From Avena insularis (Eukaryota > Streptophyta > Magnoliopsida > Poales > Poaceae): 64,000 nucleotides of DNA. The position numbers and the translations under genes are program-made. The notes under the pieces are model-generated. The model did no database searches. It was given only the letters and a program-made list of their open reading frames with translations, and was not told where the DNA came from. The stretch's first letter is position 1. The number at the start of each line of letters is the position of its first letter. This document shows positions 1-10,214 of the stretch, in pieces. Location of the stretch: the NCBI GenBank assembly GCA_023614405.1, contig JAJUPC010000037.1, forward strand, positions 1,356,072 to 1,420,071, given 5' to 3'.

Positions 1-229
1 TGATTCACAAAACACCTTTTTGGGTGCACAGGGTGTTCTTTTATGTGTCGTAGGGTTGGGCCCTGATTAGTCGAGATCTACCTCACACAGATCATGGCCA
101 CCCACTTTAGGATCCTCTACGATCTAACGAGCTTGATATCTCCATGGTATCTTCCTTTTTTGTTCAAATTTGGCACCAGAGCACTAGTTTGACACGAGAA
201 ACATAAAAAAGTTCTTCCAAAAACCCTAG
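1..229. other. Unassigned non-coding sequence
   Basis: No convincing ORF, terminal repeat or RNA gene is visible. The segment borders the AT-rich minisatellite and could be the edge of a repeat that starts outside the window. Confidence 0.4.
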
Positions 230-760
230 GCTTTTTTCTGGTGATGTTTTTTATAATTTTAAATTGGTGAGGCTTTTTGAGAATCGTTCCCTTTGTAATT
301 TGAAATTTTTGAGGCTCTTTATGCTGCTTTTTATAATTTTAAATTCGCGAGTCTTTTTGTAATCCTTTTTACAAGCTAAGATTTATGATATGTTTACAAA
401 TATAGGATTCCTTCTATAATTTGAATTTTGTGAGGATTTTTTGATCCTTTTTATAAGTTCAAGTTTGTAAGGATGTTTATAAACATATGACCCTTTTATA
501 TTTTGAATTTTGTGAGGCTCTTTGTGTTGCTTTTTATAATTTGAAATTTGTGAGGCTGTTTACGAATCCGTGTTGCTTTCTATTATTGGAAACTTGTGAG
601 GCTATTTCAAAATTTATGATGCTTTTTATAATTTGAAATATGTCGGGCGTTTTGTTAGACTGTTAGCAACTATGCGATGCTTTTATAATTTGAAATTTGT
701 TAGGCTATTTACAAAATTTAGGATGCTCTTTATAATTTTACATATTTGAGGCTTGACTGG
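230..760. repeat. AT-rich degenerate minisatellite
   Basis: The motif TTTTTATAATTTGAAATTTG followed by TGAGGCT recurs about a dozen times, near 250, 289, 331, 412, 497, 531, 574, 616, 673 and 730. Most spacings are near 41-42 bp, with a few larger steps. Units are diverged and unequal, so this is an old array. No coding potential is seen. Confidence 0.75.
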
Positions 761-1140
761 ATCAAAATTCTCTAGGATTTCTATGGAAATAATCCTTTGA
801 ATCTAAAACAGCGCTATGAAGCAAGGCATGATAGTCGGGTAAAGCTCCTTCCACTAAGGGGTTGAGCCGTTTGGTAAAGGAAGGAAGTGAAAGTACAGAA
901 ATAGGAAAAGATGAACGTTTGAATTGCTACTACTCCTTCCTATACACGCCAACACAAGTGGTGAACAAGCAAGGCGGCCAGAGGAAAACACACAGTCGTG
1001 ACACAAGTGAGGTTGACCCAACATGCACATCAGCCCATTGTGGACGAGGGAGAGATGAGTCGGCCGGTCTTGAGCAGGAGAATGAGAGAGAAACCCATTG
1101 TTTTATGCATTATGCATATCTTACCGTTTCCTCTTACCAC
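761..1140. other. Non-coding, no feature recognised
   Basis: A 94-codon open frame at 862-1146 resembles no known family and has no supporting context. No terminal repeats were found. Treated as intergenic repeat-derived DNA. Confidence 0.35.
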
Positions 1141-1314
1141 TACTAGTAAGTAGTAAGTTACCGCCTAAGTTGCGTGCCCTACACATGAGACTGAGATAAT
1201 AGACGTCTCACATATCATCATTATATACAATTATAATAGGTAAAGTAGAAAAAATATAAGTTTGATCAACATCTATAAAGTATGGATGTATATTTTGTTC
1301 TTGTACTTTGTATA
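1141..1314 (-). mobile_element. Helitron H2 fragment (3' part), interrupted
   Basis: This carries the reverse-strand 3' region of family H2: the CTAGTA end near 1143, a decayed hairpin, and the block with ATTATAATAGGTAAAG. It is cut at about 1314 by a second, complete H2 copy, so one Helitron-like element lies inside another of the same family. Confidence 0.6.
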
Positions 1315-1736
1315 CTAGTAAGTTGCACGTGCCTTGTACGTGAGACTCAGATAGTAGACGTATAACATATCATCACTATATAAAATTATAATTGGTAAAG
1401 CACAAAAAATTATAAATTTGATCAACATCTATACAGTATGGGTGTATATTTGGTCCTTGTACTTTGTATCATCATGTAGAAGTCAAAGATTATTAGCTAC
1501 CTAACACGTGAAATTTTTGATAACATGGTCTAGATAAACAAGGGAAAAGATTCTAGTATGATGAAGAAGTGTGTTTTGAGGTTTGTGCATAGCATTCATT
1601 ATGCCGAAGACTATCAATAGAATCTTCTAGATGCTAGAATGGAAAAGAAGATCCAACGGCTAGAAATGCTGGGATTCACGAGTCTTCATCCAACGGTCAA
1701 CAATCAAATTTATTCGTACACTATATAGTGGCAAGA
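1315..1736 (-). mobile_element. Non-autonomous Helitron-like element, family H2
   Basis: Read on the reverse strand, it starts TCTTGCCACTATATAG after an A and ends with a hairpin (CACGTACAAGGCACGTG), a short spacer and CTAG, followed by T. A 5' TC, a 3' hairpin plus CTRR and insertion between A and T are the diagnostic ends of plant Helitrons. It is 422 bp with no ORF, so it would need RepHel supplied in trans. Several relatives lie in the next 9 kb. Confidence 0.7.
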
Positions 1737-1967
1737 TAAGATCATGTAGAATTCAACGATTATTAGCTACGAGGGAGAAGATTCTTGTATAATGGAGAAG
1801 TGTGTTTTAAGGTTTGTGCATAACATTCATTATGCTGAAGACTATCTATAGAATCTTCTAGATGCTAGAATGGAAAAGAAGATCCAACGGTTGGAAATAT
1901 TAGGATTTTCGAGTCTTGATCCAACGGTCAGTATTCAAAGTTATTCGTACACTATATAGTGGTTATA
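1737..1967 (-). mobile_element. Helitron H2 fragment (5' part)
   Basis: A second reverse-strand H2 copy lacks its 3' half. It shares the block with CTTCTAGATGCTAGAATGG and ends in the CACTATATAGTGG terminus, immediately followed at 1968 by the start of an H1 copy. Confidence 0.6.
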
Positions 1968-2371
1968 TCTCTACTACTATAATGGAGTAGTTTTGAATTG
2001 GATCCACAGCACGAATCCTGACCGTTGGGCTGTTAGATCTAATGGTTCAGAGGAGCTGGATTCATGTTGAATAGTACCTAGAGAAAACTCCACCATGCAT
2101 GTTCTAGAACCATCATGGCACCACCTCCAAAATTTCATAGTATAGTAGGCTATATTCTCTCTACTACTATAATGGACAGTTTTGAATAGGATCCAAAGCA
2201 CCAATGCTGACTGTTGGGCTGTTAGATCCAATGGTTCAGAGCAGCTGGATTCATGTTGAATAGTACCTAGAGCAAACTCCACCATGTTCTAGAACCACCA
2301 TGTTGAATAGTACCCATGATATGTCGGCGTCTATTCGAGTCTCACGTCGTGCAGCACATGCAACTTACTAG
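1968..2371 (+). mobile_element. Composite Helitron-like element (H1 start, H2 end)
   Basis: It begins TCTCTACTACTATAATGG after an A (1968) and ends CAACTTACTAG before T (2371/2372). A second H1 start lies at about 2157, so two H1 copies are stacked. The last 50 bp with the hairpin are of H2 type. It is non-coding: the open frame on the reverse strand simply follows the duplicated H1 sequence. Confidence 0.6.
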
Positions 2372-2372
2372 T

Positions 2373-2520
2373 AATCATACCCTTTGGATTGTTCATTGTC
2401 TTTGAAGACTATCAATAGAATCTTCTAGATGCTATAATGGAAAAGAAGATCCAATGGCTGGAAGTGTTCAGATTCACGAGTCTCGAACCAACAGTCAATA
2501 TTCAAAGTTATTCGTATAAT
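2373..2520 (-). mobile_element. Helitron H2 fragment
   Basis: It holds the H2 block with CAATAGAATCTTCTAGATGC and the ATTCAAAGTTATTCGTA end, on the reverse strand, with the rest missing. Confidence 0.5.
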
Positions 2521-2830
2521 AGTAAGTTGAATCTTTCCAAACTCTCACTTATTCTCAATACATTGACTGCTTGGTGGGTCCATTGAATAGATTATCGCAA
2601 GGTGTAAAGTTAATTTCGAAATAGAGCCAAAATATCAAAACACGGTGAGTCATAGTCTCTTTGATTGTTTTCAAAACATGGTCAAATTTCAAGGCATGCA
2701 TATTCTTAGAAAGAAGTTGAATCTTTCCAAACTCTCAATGGTTCTCGATACATTGACCTCCTAGTGGGTCCACTGAACAGATTATCGCGAGGTGTGGAAT
2801 TAATTTCGAAACTGGACAAGTTTGAACGTT
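2521..2830. repeat. Tandem repeat of about 192 bp units, first block
   Basis: About 1.5 units are present. Markers TCTTTCCAAACTCTCA and ATACATTGAC recur about 190 bp apart. The same unit forms a longer array at 4240-4836, so this is probably one array split by later insertions. Confidence 0.7.
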
Positions 2831-2857
2831 TGATTTGCTACTACTAGTACGGATTGG

Positions 2858-3204
2858 GTATTTTTTGACAAATATGCCCATATTTGATAACTAATTCTAG
2901 GTCTAACCCCTACGAGGAACTAATTTAGAATCTGACCCTGGGGTCAGCGCCATTTTAAATAGAGGCGAAGTTGTACATATCGGCGCCAACACATCAGAAA
3001 ACCAAACTGAAGGAGGTCGACTCCATTTAAAACAGCACCAACCTCCCTAGGTTTCCCCATGTTGTCACGTGTTGGAGCCAGCCTGTATAACTTCGTCTCC
3101 ATTTAAAATGGCACCGACCCAAGGGGTCATATTCTGAATTAGTTCCGCACAGGGGTCAGACTCGGAATTAGTTCTTGAATTTGGGAAAATTTGACAAAAA
3201 ATAC
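2858..3204. mobile_element. Mutator-type MITE with long TIRs
   Basis: The first and last roughly 120 bp are reverse complements of each other (ends GTATTTTTTGACAAA and TTTGACAAAAAATAC) around a short centre. Directly adjoining are ACGGATTGG (2849-2857) and ATGGATTGG (3205-3213), a 9-bp target duplication with one mismatch. Long TIRs plus a 9-bp TSD indicate the Mutator superfamily. There is no transposase, so it is non-autonomous. Confidence 0.75.
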
Positions 3205-3213
3205 ATGGATTGG

Positions 3214-3866
3214 TGAGTAGTAGTACTTATTACTCCTACTTTAAAACTCTGACAAGATCCAAAATGTTTCCTTCCAATGTACAACAACGCATCTAACGAA
3301 CACGCCAGACACAGGACAGTCACAGAGCCGTCGTAAAAGGCACACATGCGCAGTCGGCAAGCTGAGGACGAGGAAGAGACCAGTAAGGTCGGTGCGCGGC
3401 GTGAGAGGGGAGGAAAGATGGTGATGGGAGGCAGCAAAGGAGAGAGAAAACACAAATTGTTTTGCATGCATATATAGTAAACATCATGAAATTTAGTAGT
3501 ACTATTACTCACTATACCATGTACCTCGTGTCAGCATCCCATCATAGCTTAGCCATGACATCGCCTACTCCTCTTCGCTGCTCTCATGATGCCTCCCATT
3601 TATTTTTCCTCCTCTTTGTTTCCCCTACATTTCTTCTTCTCTTCTGAAGATTTGGGGTTAATTTTCTTGTAACCTTGGCTCAATAGAAGTAGGACAGAGT
3701 ATTCAAGTTTCTAGGCATGAGTCCCCTTGTATGAAAAATGGGATTATGTCATTCACAACCATATTCTATGTCCTTTGCTTAACAGAAAAGACATTCTCAC
3801 TACTACATGGTGATATTGAATGAGCCAACAATTTGCACACACATGTATATTGGTATATATTGTTGT
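3214..3866. other. Non-coding spacer
   Basis: Overlapping short frames occur at 3168-3647, but none has recognisable domain content. No inverted termini, RNA gene or promoter is visible. Confidence 0.4.
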
Positions 3867-4090
3867 TCTTACCACTATATAGTGTACGAATAACTTTGAA
3901 TGTTGACCGTTGGATCAAGACTCGTGAATCCAAACATCTCTAGCCGCTAGATTTTATTTTCCATTCTAGCATCTAGAAGATTATATTGATAGTCTTCAGC
4001 ATAATAAATGCTATGCACAAATCTCAAAAAACACTTCTCCATCATACTAGTACTAGGGAGTAGAATCTTCTCCCTTTTTTCTCTAGACCC
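3867..4090 (+). mobile_element. Helitron H2 fragment (5' half)
   Basis: It starts TCTTACCACTATATAGTG and continues with the H2 core (TGACCGTTGGATCAAGACTC). It breaks off at about 4090 next to a short AACCGG-rich segment (4091-4235) of unknown origin. Confidence 0.6.
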
Positions 4091-4239
4091 ATAGTTTTAA
4101 AAACCGGACCAGTGAGTCAACCGGTGAGGCGACTAGTTCACTGGTTCGCTGATTGGACCACCGGTTCATTCCCATTGGATAGCGATAAAAAACCATTCTT
4201 TCTAATTAAAATTTAAGCAAATTTCGGAACAAAACGACA

Positions 4240-4836
4240 ATAAAATGTATATTGTTGCAAGGTGTGAACTTAATTTCGAAATACATCCAAAATTTCAAAA
4301 CACGGTGACTCATAGTCTCTTTCATTGTTTTCAAAACACGGTCAAATTTCCATGCATGCATATTCTTAGCAAGAAGTGTGAATCTTTCCAAACTATCACT
4401 CGTTCTCGATACATTGACTGCCTGGTGGGTCCATTGAATAGACTGTCGCAAGGTGTGAAGTTAATTTCAAAACACGGCCAAAATTTCAAAACATGGTGAG
4501 CCATAGTATCCTTGATTGTTTTAAAAACACGGTCAAATTTCTAGGCATTCATATTCTTAGAAAGAAGTGTGAGTCTTTCTAAACTACCACTCATTCTCGA
4601 TACATTGACTGCATGGTGATGGGTCCATTGAACAAATTTTCACAAGGTGTGAAGTTAATTTCGAAACACATGCAAAATTTTGAAAGCAAGGTGAGTTATA
4701 GTCTCTTTGATTATTTTCAAAACACGGTCAAATTTCTAGGCATGCATATTCTTAGCAAGAAGTTGAATCTTTCCAAACTCTTAGTGGTTCTTGATACATT
4801 GACTGCCTGGTGGGTCCACTGAACATATTATTGTAA
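4240..4836. repeat. Tandem repeat of about 192 bp units, main block
   Basis: Three units. The marker ACATTGACTG lies at 4411, 4602 and 4796, giving periods of 191 and 194 bp. Each unit also carries TTCAAAACACGGTCAAATTT and AGGTGTGAAGTTAATTTC. Short frames inside follow the repeat and are not genes. Confidence 0.8.
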
Positions 4837-4837
4837 G

Positions 4838-5570
4838 TGTTAACCGAGGCGACCGACTAAGAGTTAGTCGGATGAATCACTTATCTCGGATCGAGAAAGA
4901 GAGTCGAACTATTTAAGGGATGACGATTATTCGCCTATAGTTCAACAAGGTATATCGTGAGGAAAAGGGACTCGACGAAAGTCGCATTGGAAGGTATGTC
5001 GTCATGACTCTTTGGTACTTGGGAGTTGGCACGTTACGCTGGGAGCCGCTACCAACTGATCGATCCGCAGTGAGACTCGGATCGTGTCCGGGTCACCATG
5101 AGCTGTCGGGTCACACACTTAAGGCGGGGAGCATATTTGGGTTGGACCCAAAAGGAAATGGACGAGTTAGTGAGTTGGACTCATGATGACTAATATAGGA
5201 CTTTTTAGTGAATGGGCCACAAGTGAGTGGAGCCCACTTTTACTCCCTATATAAGCTGAGGCGCAGTGCTTAGAGTGCAGGTTAGGTCACTCCATGTGTT
5301 GGAAACCTAGCTCAGTCCAGTCCATGTCGCCGTCTGGGACCTAGCGATCCATCATGGCGCTCCTTCTCAATGCGATGTGGATCTTGGCCGGGAGGTGTTA
5401 TGCGTTTAACGTGGTAATCGAGCGGGATCGTGAGACTGCCTTGCATCCAGCTTGCATCCTTCATCGATTCTCGCCCATCTGGCTCTAGTATTAATTCTCG
5501 TGGCCTACTACCTCGGCTAGATCTTGGGTTCACCGTGGGAAAAAGAAAGTTTTTTTCTCGTGGTCCAACA
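4838..5570 (+). mobile_element. Solo-LTR-like block
   Basis: The block opens TGTTAACCGAGGC and closes GTGGTCCAACA, so it has TG...CA ends with a short TGTT/AACA inverted match. It contains a TATA box (TATATAA, 5248-5254) about 320 bp before its end. It interrupts the 192-bp repeat at its left end. No clear target duplication was found, and the true 3' border may lie nearer 5525. Best read as a solo or truncated LTR of unknown family. Confidence 0.45.
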
Positions 5571-5599
5571 ATTTAAAGGATGACCATATCGACATCATA

Positions 5600-5911
5600 T
5601 CTCTACTACTATAATGGAACAATTTTGAATTGGATCCATAGCAATCTAACCATTGGGATGTTAGATCCAATGGTTTAGAGCAACGATTCATGTTGAAGGA
5701 GTAGTACCTAGAAAACTCCACCATGTTCTAGAACCATCATGTCACCATCCCTAAAATTTCATAGCACAGTAGGTTGTATTCTCAATATGTGTAGATAGTT
5801 ATTATTAATAGACTTAATATATGCATTTTTCTCTAACAAGACAATTGACTTAATATTTTTTAAACCATATTTCATAAAATATATACATGTGTGGCATGTG
5901 CCTTTTACTAG
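5600..5911 (+). mobile_element. Non-autonomous Helitron-like element, family H1
   Basis: A 312-bp copy starts TCTCTACTACTATAATGG after A and ends GTGCCTTTTACTAG before T. The 5' end fits the plant Helitron consensus TCTMTACTA, and the 3' CTAG with A/T flanks fits rolling-circle insertion. The 3' hairpin is weak (GGCATGTGCC). There is no ORF. Confidence 0.7.
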
Positions 5912-6065
5912 TGATGATATAATGTGCAAGAACCAAATATACACGATATAGACGTGGCCTGGTTTTATAATTATTTCGAGCTTTACCTATTATAATTTTA
6001 TATAGTAATGATATGTCATACTTCTATATATTACGTGAGTCTCACGAGCAAGGCACGTGCAACTT
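5912..6065 (+). mobile_element. Helitron H2 fragment (3' part)
   Basis: H2 3' sequence ends in the hairpin ACGAGCAAGGCACGTG and CAACTTA, but the terminal CTA is missing. It directly follows the H1 copy, which suggests H1 inserted into this H2. Confidence 0.55.
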
Positions 6066-6084
6066 AGTGTGTCTGGTACTACTA

Positions 6085-6480
6085 GGAAGAACATGGCTTA
6101 TTAGCTCCACGGTGGAGAAGGAGCAGGACACGACTACTTCTCATTGCCTGATTTTAGGGTCCTTTGTGCTAAATGTATGGACTTGCATGTAATCTTTATT
6201 GTTTGAGGTCCTTGGTATAACATGTACATATCCACTTACCGTGTTAATTAATCCAAGAGAATCTCGCTCCCTCGGGACATACCCTAGGAAAAAAAGTGCC
6301 ACCACCCGCTGATTTTCAAAAAAAGTGGGGACCATGTTTTCTTACAATTCCCTAGTCTTAGCACATTTCAAGATTCCCTAGATAACTGCGCCCACTCAAA
6401 TGATTTTATATTGATTTAAAGAAATTAGGTCAAATTTGAACTACAAGTAAGCGCGATAGATTCCTCTTGAATTTTCCAAA
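6085..6480. repeat. Segmental duplication, copy A
   Basis: About 400 bp aligns by eye with 7130-7545. Shared marks are CCGTGTTAATTA/CTGTGTTAATTA, GGGACATACCCTAG, CTTAGCACATTTCAAGATTC and CTACAAGTAAGCGCGATA. In both copies the segment follows an H2 3' end. The sequence from 6481 to 6689 is unassigned. Confidence 0.65.
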
Positions 6481-6689
6481 CATCGTCTGAAGGGACCCAT
6501 AATGTCTACATATCAAGCACCACAGCGATTTTTAAAAAATACAATAAACTTCGTGATAAGAATTGGCGTGCCGATGAATTCGACCCTGTTTTGCAAACCT
6601 TCAAATAAAATAAAGGAAAAAATAAAATCATTTTCTGTTACGTCCTCTTATGTGTACTACCTGCCTTGAAAATGTGAAGCAGGTACTAG

Positions 6690-7125
6690 TCTTACCATTA
6701 CCACTATATAATATATGAGTTACTTTGAATATTGACCGTTCGATCAAGACTCGCAAATCCCAATATTGTCAACCCTTGGATCTTCTTTTCCATTTTAGTA
6801 CCTAAAAGATTCTGTTGATAGTCTTTAGCACAATGAATGCTATATATGTAGAAAAACATCAAAACACACTTATCCATCATTATCGAATCTTCTCAGTCAT
6901 TTCTCTAGACCATGGTTCTAGAATTTTTAATTATTAGGTAGCTAATAAACGTTTATTTCTACATGATATAAAGTGCAAGAACCAAATATACACTCATACT
7001 TTAGAGATGTGGCTCAAAATCATAAACGTTTCGAGCTTTACCTATTATAATATTATATACCGATGACATGTCATGCTTCTATATATTATGTGAGTTTCAC
7101 GTGCAAGGCACGTGCAGCTTACTGG
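6690..7125 (+). mobile_element. Complete Helitron-like element, family H2
   Basis: A 436-bp forward-strand copy starts TCTTACCATTACCACTAT and ends with a perfect hairpin, CACGTGCAAGGCACGTG, then CAGCTTA and CTGG before T. CTGG satisfies the Helitron CTRR end. No ORF is present. Confidence 0.7.
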
Positions 7126-7129
7126 TACT

Positions 7130-7560
7130 ACTACCATGAAGAGCATGTCTCAGCTCCGCGGTGGAGGAGCTGGACCCAACTACTAATTTTCATTGCTTGA
7201 TTGTAGGGTCATTTGTGTTACATGTATGGACTTGGATATACTTTTTACTTTTTAAGATCGTTGGTGTAACATGTACAGATCCAATAACTGTGTTAATTAC
7301 TAAAGCATCTCACTCCTTCGGGACATACCCTAGTCAAAAAATAAAGTGCCACCGCCCAGTTTTCACAAAAAGCGGAACATGTTTTGTTACAATTTCATAG
7401 TCTTAGCACATTTCAAGATTCCCTATATATTAGCTAACTACACCCATACACTTAAATAACTTTATGTCGATTTAAAGAAAATAGGTTAAATTTGAACTAC
7501 AAGTAAGCGCGATATATTCTTTCTTGAATTCGCAAGAGATCCAACAATCATCAATTTTGA
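7130..7560. repeat. Segmental duplication, copy B
   Basis: This is the second copy of the segment at 6085-6480, with small indels throughout. The open frame at 7161-7400 is not matched in copy A and is unlikely to be coding. Confidence 0.65.
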
Positions 7561-7615
7561 ATCTGTCAATCTATAGCTGATGATCGATGTTCAAAGTTTT
7601 CGTGTTATGTATCTA

Positions 7616-8038
7616 CTAGTAAGTTGCACATGCCTTGCACGTGAGAATCAGATAGTAGAAGTATATGCCATATCATTTTTATATAAAATTATAATAGGTG
7701 AAGCTCAAAAAATAATTATAATTTCGAGCTACATCCATAAAGTACTAGGTGTGTATTTGGTTCTTGTACTTTGTATCATGTAGAAGTCAACCTACTATTA
7801 GTTACCTAATAACCGACATGCTCTAGAGAAATGACAAAGATGATTCTAGTACTACCGAGAAGTGTGTTTTGAAGTTTGTAAATAGCGTTCATTGCGCTAA
7901 AGAGCATCAATAGAATCTTCTAGATGCATGCTAGAGTGGATAGAAGATCCAACTTAATTTTAGCAGTATTGGGATTTGCCAGTCATGATCCAATGGTCAA
8001 AGTTCAGAGTTATCCGTACACTATATATAGTGGTAAGA
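7616..8038 (-). mobile_element. Complete Helitron-like element, family H2
   Basis: A 423-bp reverse-strand copy starts TCTTACCACTATATATAG after A and ends with a hairpin (CACGTGCAAGGCATGTG) and CAACTTACTAG before T. Both ends and the A/T insertion site are intact. Non-coding. Confidence 0.7.
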
Positions 8039-8139
8039 TAAGATTATATAATAGGTTAAGCTCAAAAAGTTTTAAATTTGATGGGGATCTATAAAGTATG
8101 GGTGTATAAATATTTGGTTCTTGTAGTTTGTATCATGTA

Positions 8140-8395
8140 TCTCTAGTACTATAATGGAGCAGTTTTGAATAGGATCCATAGCACCAATCCTGTCCATTGG
8201 GCTATTAGATCCAATGATTCAGAGCAGCTGGATTCGTGCTGAATTATACCTAGAGAAAACTCCATGTTCTAGAACCATCATGTCACCACCCCCAAAATTT
8301 CATAGCATAATAGGTTGTATTCTCAATATGTGTAGATAGTTATTATTAATAGACTTAATGTATGCATTTTTTATCTAACAAGACTTAAAGTATGA
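8140..8395 (+). mobile_element. Helitron H1 copy, 3' truncated
   Basis: It starts TCTCTAGTACTATAATGG after A and follows H1 to about 8395, where an inverted H1 copy begins. Confidence 0.6.
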
Positions 8396-8661
8396 TGGTT
8401 ATAGAACATGGTGGAGTTTGCTCTGGGTACTATCCAACACGAATCCAGCTGCTCTGAACCATTGGATCTTATAGCCCATCGGTCAGTATTGGTGCTATCT
8501 ATCCAATTCAAAACTGATCCATTATAATACTCCCTCCATCCCAAAATAAATGACTTGAGTTTGTCTAGATTTGCATGTATCTAGGCTTAAAACATGTCTA
8601 GATACATACGAATCTAGACAAACCCAAGTCACTTATTTTGGGACGGGGGGAGTAGTAGAGA
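8396..8661 (-). mobile_element. Inverted Helitron H1 copy carrying a Stowaway
   Basis: Reverse-strand H1 whose 5' end (TCTCTACTA, 8661-8653) is separated from the rest of H1 (TATTATAATGG) by a Stowaway at 8530-8652. The 3' end is missing. Confidence 0.6.
8530..8652. mobile_element. Stowaway MITE (Tc1/mariner type)
   Basis: A 123-bp element begins CTCCCTCCATCCCAAAATAA and ends in its inverted counterpart TTATTTTGGGACGGGGGGAG, flanked on both sides by TA. Nearly the whole length folds back on itself. CTCCCTCC termini plus a TA duplication are diagnostic of Stowaway. Confidence 0.92.
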
Positions 8662-8960
8662 TAATGTAGCAGTTTTGAATTGGATCCATAGCACCAATCT
8701 TGACCGTTGGTCTATTAGATCCTATGGTTTAAACATTGGGTTTGTTGAATAGTACCTAGAGCAAACTCCACCATGTTCTAGAACCATCATGTCATCACCC
8801 CAAAATTTCATACCACAGTAGGTTGTATTCTCAATATGTGTAGATAGTTATTATTAATAGACTTAATGTATGTATTTTTCTCTAACAAGACTATTGAATT
8901 AATGTTTGTTAAATCACATTTCATTCAGTATATACGTGTGTGGTATGCGCCTTTTACTAG
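8662..8960 (+). mobile_element. Helitron H1 copy, 5' end lost
   Basis: It picks up H1 just inside its start (TAATGTAGCAGTTTTG) and runs to the end GCGCCTTTTACTAG before T at 8961. Confidence 0.6.
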
Positions 8961-9240
8961 TACTATTAGAAGTCAATGTAGAAGTAAATGTTTGTTAGCT
9001 ATATCTAATACTTGAAATTTTTGGTAACATGGTCTAGGAAAATGTTTGAGAAGATTCTAGAATAATGATGGAGAAGTGCTTTGAGGCTTGTGCACATAAC
9101 ATTCATTGTGCTAAAGACTATCAATAAAATCTTCTAGATGCTAGAACGGATAGAAGATTCAGTGGTTTGCAATGTTGGGATTTGCCAATCTTGATCCAAA
9201 AATCAAATTCAAAGTTATCTATACAATATATAGTTCTAAG

Positions 9241-10210
9241 ATTATATAATAGATAAAGCTCAAAAAATTATAAATTTGATCGACATCTATAAATTATGGG
9301 TGTATATTTGCTTCTAGTACTTTGGAAGTGTCTGGTTCCTAGCTAGAATTTGCCAACCCAAAGTTTGGAAAATTGGTATGTGTTTGGTTTTTTCCATAGT
9401 TTGGCTTGCCACACTTTATTAAACATATGGTTCGTTGGTCATAGAGTGAATTTATTGCCAAGTTTTGCGATGCTTTGTGGCTTCGATTTTCTAAGCCACA
9501 CTTTTGTGGCTGCCCCAATTATCAAAGTTAGGCTTGGCAAAGTGTGTCAACGTAGAAGTCAATGTTTATTAGCTTTGAATATTGCCTGTTCGATCTTCTT
9601 TTCCATTCTAGCATCTAGAAGATAAGTACTATTGATAGTCTTTAGCACACTGAATAATATGCACAAACCTCAAATTTATAATTCTCCATCATTCTAGAAT
9701 ATTTTCAGTCGTTTCTCTAGACCAGGTTACCAAATTTACAAGTATTAGGTATAGCTAATAAACGTGACTTCTACATGATACAAAGTACAAGAATCAAATA
9801 TACACCCACACTTTATTGATGTTGATCAAATTTATAATTTTATGAGCTTTACCTATTATATAATCTTAGCACTATATAGTGTACGGATAACTTTGAACTT
9901 TAACCGTTGGATCAAGACTGGCAAATCCTAACACTGCTGACCATTGGATTTTAATTCTATCCATTCTAGCATCTAGAAGATACTATTCATAGTCTTTAGC
10001 ACACTAAACGATATGCACAAACCTCAGAACACTCTTCTTAATAATTCTAAAATGTTTTTCATTATTTCTCTAGAGCATGGTGAGTACTATTAGGTAGCTG
10101 ATAGGTTGATTACTACTACATGATACAAAGTACAAGAACCAAATATAGAACATATATTATAGACGTGACTCAAAATTATAATTAATTTTTGAGTTTCGCC
10201 TATTATAGTT
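9241..10210. mobile_element. Fragments of Helitron family H2
   Basis: At least three partial copies: reverse strand at 9241-9325, forward strand at 9554-9850, and forward strand from 9864 (TCTTAGCACTATATAGTG after A) to about 10210, which lacks its hairpin end. Confidence 0.55.
9326..9553. other. Unclassified insertion inside H2
   Basis: About 230 bp unrelated to H2 interrupts it. It is rich in TTGCC/GGCAA pairs near its ends (AATTTGCCAAC and GTTAGGCTTGGCAAAG), so it may be a small inverted-repeat transposon. The ends are not sharp enough to assign a family. The open frame at 9350-9625 runs across the boundary and is not a gene. Confidence 0.35.
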
Positions 10211-10214
10211 TTAT

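Larger units (their letters stand above)
8039..9240 (-). mobile_element. Helitron H2 copy split by an H1 nest
   Basis: H2 sequence at 8039-8139 stops inside the block TTTGTATCATGTA and resumes at 8961 with AGAAGTCAATGTAG, running to the 5' end near 9240. The gap holds three H1 segments, so the H1 cluster landed inside this older H2. Confidence 0.55.

Noticed and set aside
862..1146. 94-codon plus-strand frame
   Set aside because: No similarity to a known family, and no promoter or neighbouring exon; its 3' end overlaps a Helitron fragment.
1977..2285. 102-codon reverse-strand frame with internal repeat
   Set aside because: It lies wholly in two stacked Helitron H1 copies; the repeat in the peptide is the duplicated element.
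4838..5570. A complete LTR retrotransposon
   Set aside because: Only one LTR-like block, no second copy, no internal domain and no clear target duplication.
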